DNA of 64,000 nt, from NCBI RefSeq assembly GCF_947496075.1, contig NZ_CANMBJ010000001.1, positions 124,001-188,000 of the forward strand, given 5' to 3'. The position numbers and the translations under genes were made by a program. Positions 63,597 through 64,000 of this stretch are shown here, piece by piece. A model generated the notes under the pieces. The model saw only the letters and a list, made by a program, of their open reading frames with translations, made no database searches and was not told the DNA's origin. Each line of letters begins with the position of its first letter. The first letter of the stretch is position 1. Source of the stretch: an uncultured Tateyamaria sp. GTDB lineage: Bacteria; Pseudomonadota; Alphaproteobacteria; Rhodobacterales; Rhodobacteraceae.

Positions 63597-64000
63597 TCAT
63601 GATCTCAGGCGAGTACCATCCGGGTCGAACGGAGGTTTTTCCAGTATCTTTGCCCTATGGCTCCTCCCAAGAACCATAACGTCAACCAGATCCCCCGGCT
63701 TTGCCCCACTAACGAACCCCAGCGCAAGGCTCATTCCGACGCTGTAACCATACGCACCCGACGTGACCCTGCCAATTCCAACACCGTCTTGAAAAATGGG
63801 CTCTCCGCCCGTGGCGTCAGCACCGGATGCACGCACGTTCGCCTCATCCAGATGCAATAGCACCAGCGATTCGCGTGAAGGTTCAGCGATGGTTTTCTCG
63901 ACGGCCGCCTTGTTCAGGAAATCCTTGTCCATTTTCACCAAACTGTCCAAGCCAACTTCTTGCGGCCAGTATTCCGGACTGTATTCCCGGCCCCAGGATC
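63597..64000 (-). CDS. GcvT-domain oxidoreductase, C-terminal part (DMGDH/sarcosine dehydrogenase-like)
   Basis: The frame enters from the right edge and ends at 63597; 134 codons are present. The segment SWGREYSPEYWPQEVGLDSL, KMDKDFLNKAAVE and the end DLVDVMVLGRSHRAKILEKP match the folate-binding aminomethyltransferase (GcvT) C-terminal domain of dimethylglycine/sarcosine dehydrogenases. The FAD domain would lie outside the window. A plain GcvT protein is the alternative. Confidence 0.8.
   Translation of the reverse strand, partial: SWGREYSPEYWPQEVGLDSLVKMDKDFLNKAAVEKTIAEPSRESLVLLHLDEANVRASGADATGGEPIFQDGVGIGRVTSGAYGYSVGMSLALGFVSGAKPGDLVDVMVLGRSHRAKILEKPPFDPDGTRLRS

Overview
The window looks like a chromosomal segment from an alphaproteobacterium of the order Rhodobacterales, probably the Roseobacter group. 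The evidence is gene content and order. It has LpxI instead of LpxH, a DUF4167 protein, a TIGR02281-type membrane retropepsin, a Fur/Mur-type regulator, and the long pyrH-frr-uppS-cdsA-dxr-rseP-bamA-skp-fabZ-lpxA-lpxI-lpxB block. Genes are tightly packed with many 1-11 nt stop/start overlaps and some GTG and TTG starts. I found no rRNA, tRNA, CRISPR array, prophage or insertion sequence. It is mostly core genome.

Layout. 1-5500: partial MFS drug exporter, ABC-F translation factor, MarC membrane protein, membrane aspartic protease, then convergent holC and pepA. 5659-13089: one operon, lptF-lptG-lptD-surA-pdxA-rsmA, which joins LPS export and outer-membrane protein folding to vitamin B6 synthesis and 16S rRNA maturation, closed by a strong bidirectional hairpin. 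13141-15784: DUF4167, prmC and prfA (translation termination). 15847-22860: small secreted protein, DUF1499 protein, a guanidino-compound cluster (M20 hydrolase, agmatinase, guanidinobutyrase-like enzyme), mazG, a sulfotransferase-like protein, nucleoside hydrolase and an acetyltransferase. 22887-33691: SelO, two EamA transporters, a TerB-like protein, an RhlE-type helicase, Fur/Mur, enolase, an acetyltransferase, a cupin, anmK and tyrS.

33732-46642 (minus strand) is the envelope block: UMP kinase and ribosome recycling, then undecaprenyl and CDP-diacylglycerol synthesis, MEP isoprenoid synthesis, site-2 protease, BAM assembly, Skp, FabZ and lipid A steps. An unusual gene of opposite orientation sits between pyrH and frr. 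It encodes an acyl-carrier-like domain without the phosphopantetheine serine, joined to two membrane helices. lpxD is missing from the usual place between skp and fabZ.

46715-54002: miaA, an AraC regulator, two direct repeats spaced like an AraC operator, and a peptide-type ABC transporter (two permeases and a double ATPase) with no substrate-binding protein gene beside it. One permease is far longer than its family. 54116-64000: lytic transglycosylase, ssb, a PPOX-class flavoprotein, aroB-aroK, a small membrane protein and a 512-residue exported protein leading into xerD, a metallophosphoesterase-like protein with a degenerate first metal motif, a CNNM/CorC-type protein, a membrane LytTR regulator, and the C-terminal end of a GcvT-domain oxidoreductase.

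No clear new multi-gene defence or mobile system is visible. The best candidates for undescribed biology are the ACP-like membrane protein (45239-45886), the AraC/direct-repeat/ABC-transporter locus, the cysteine-rich phosphoesterase-like protein, and a two-copy hairpin repeat shared by 2198-2247 and 51342-51393.
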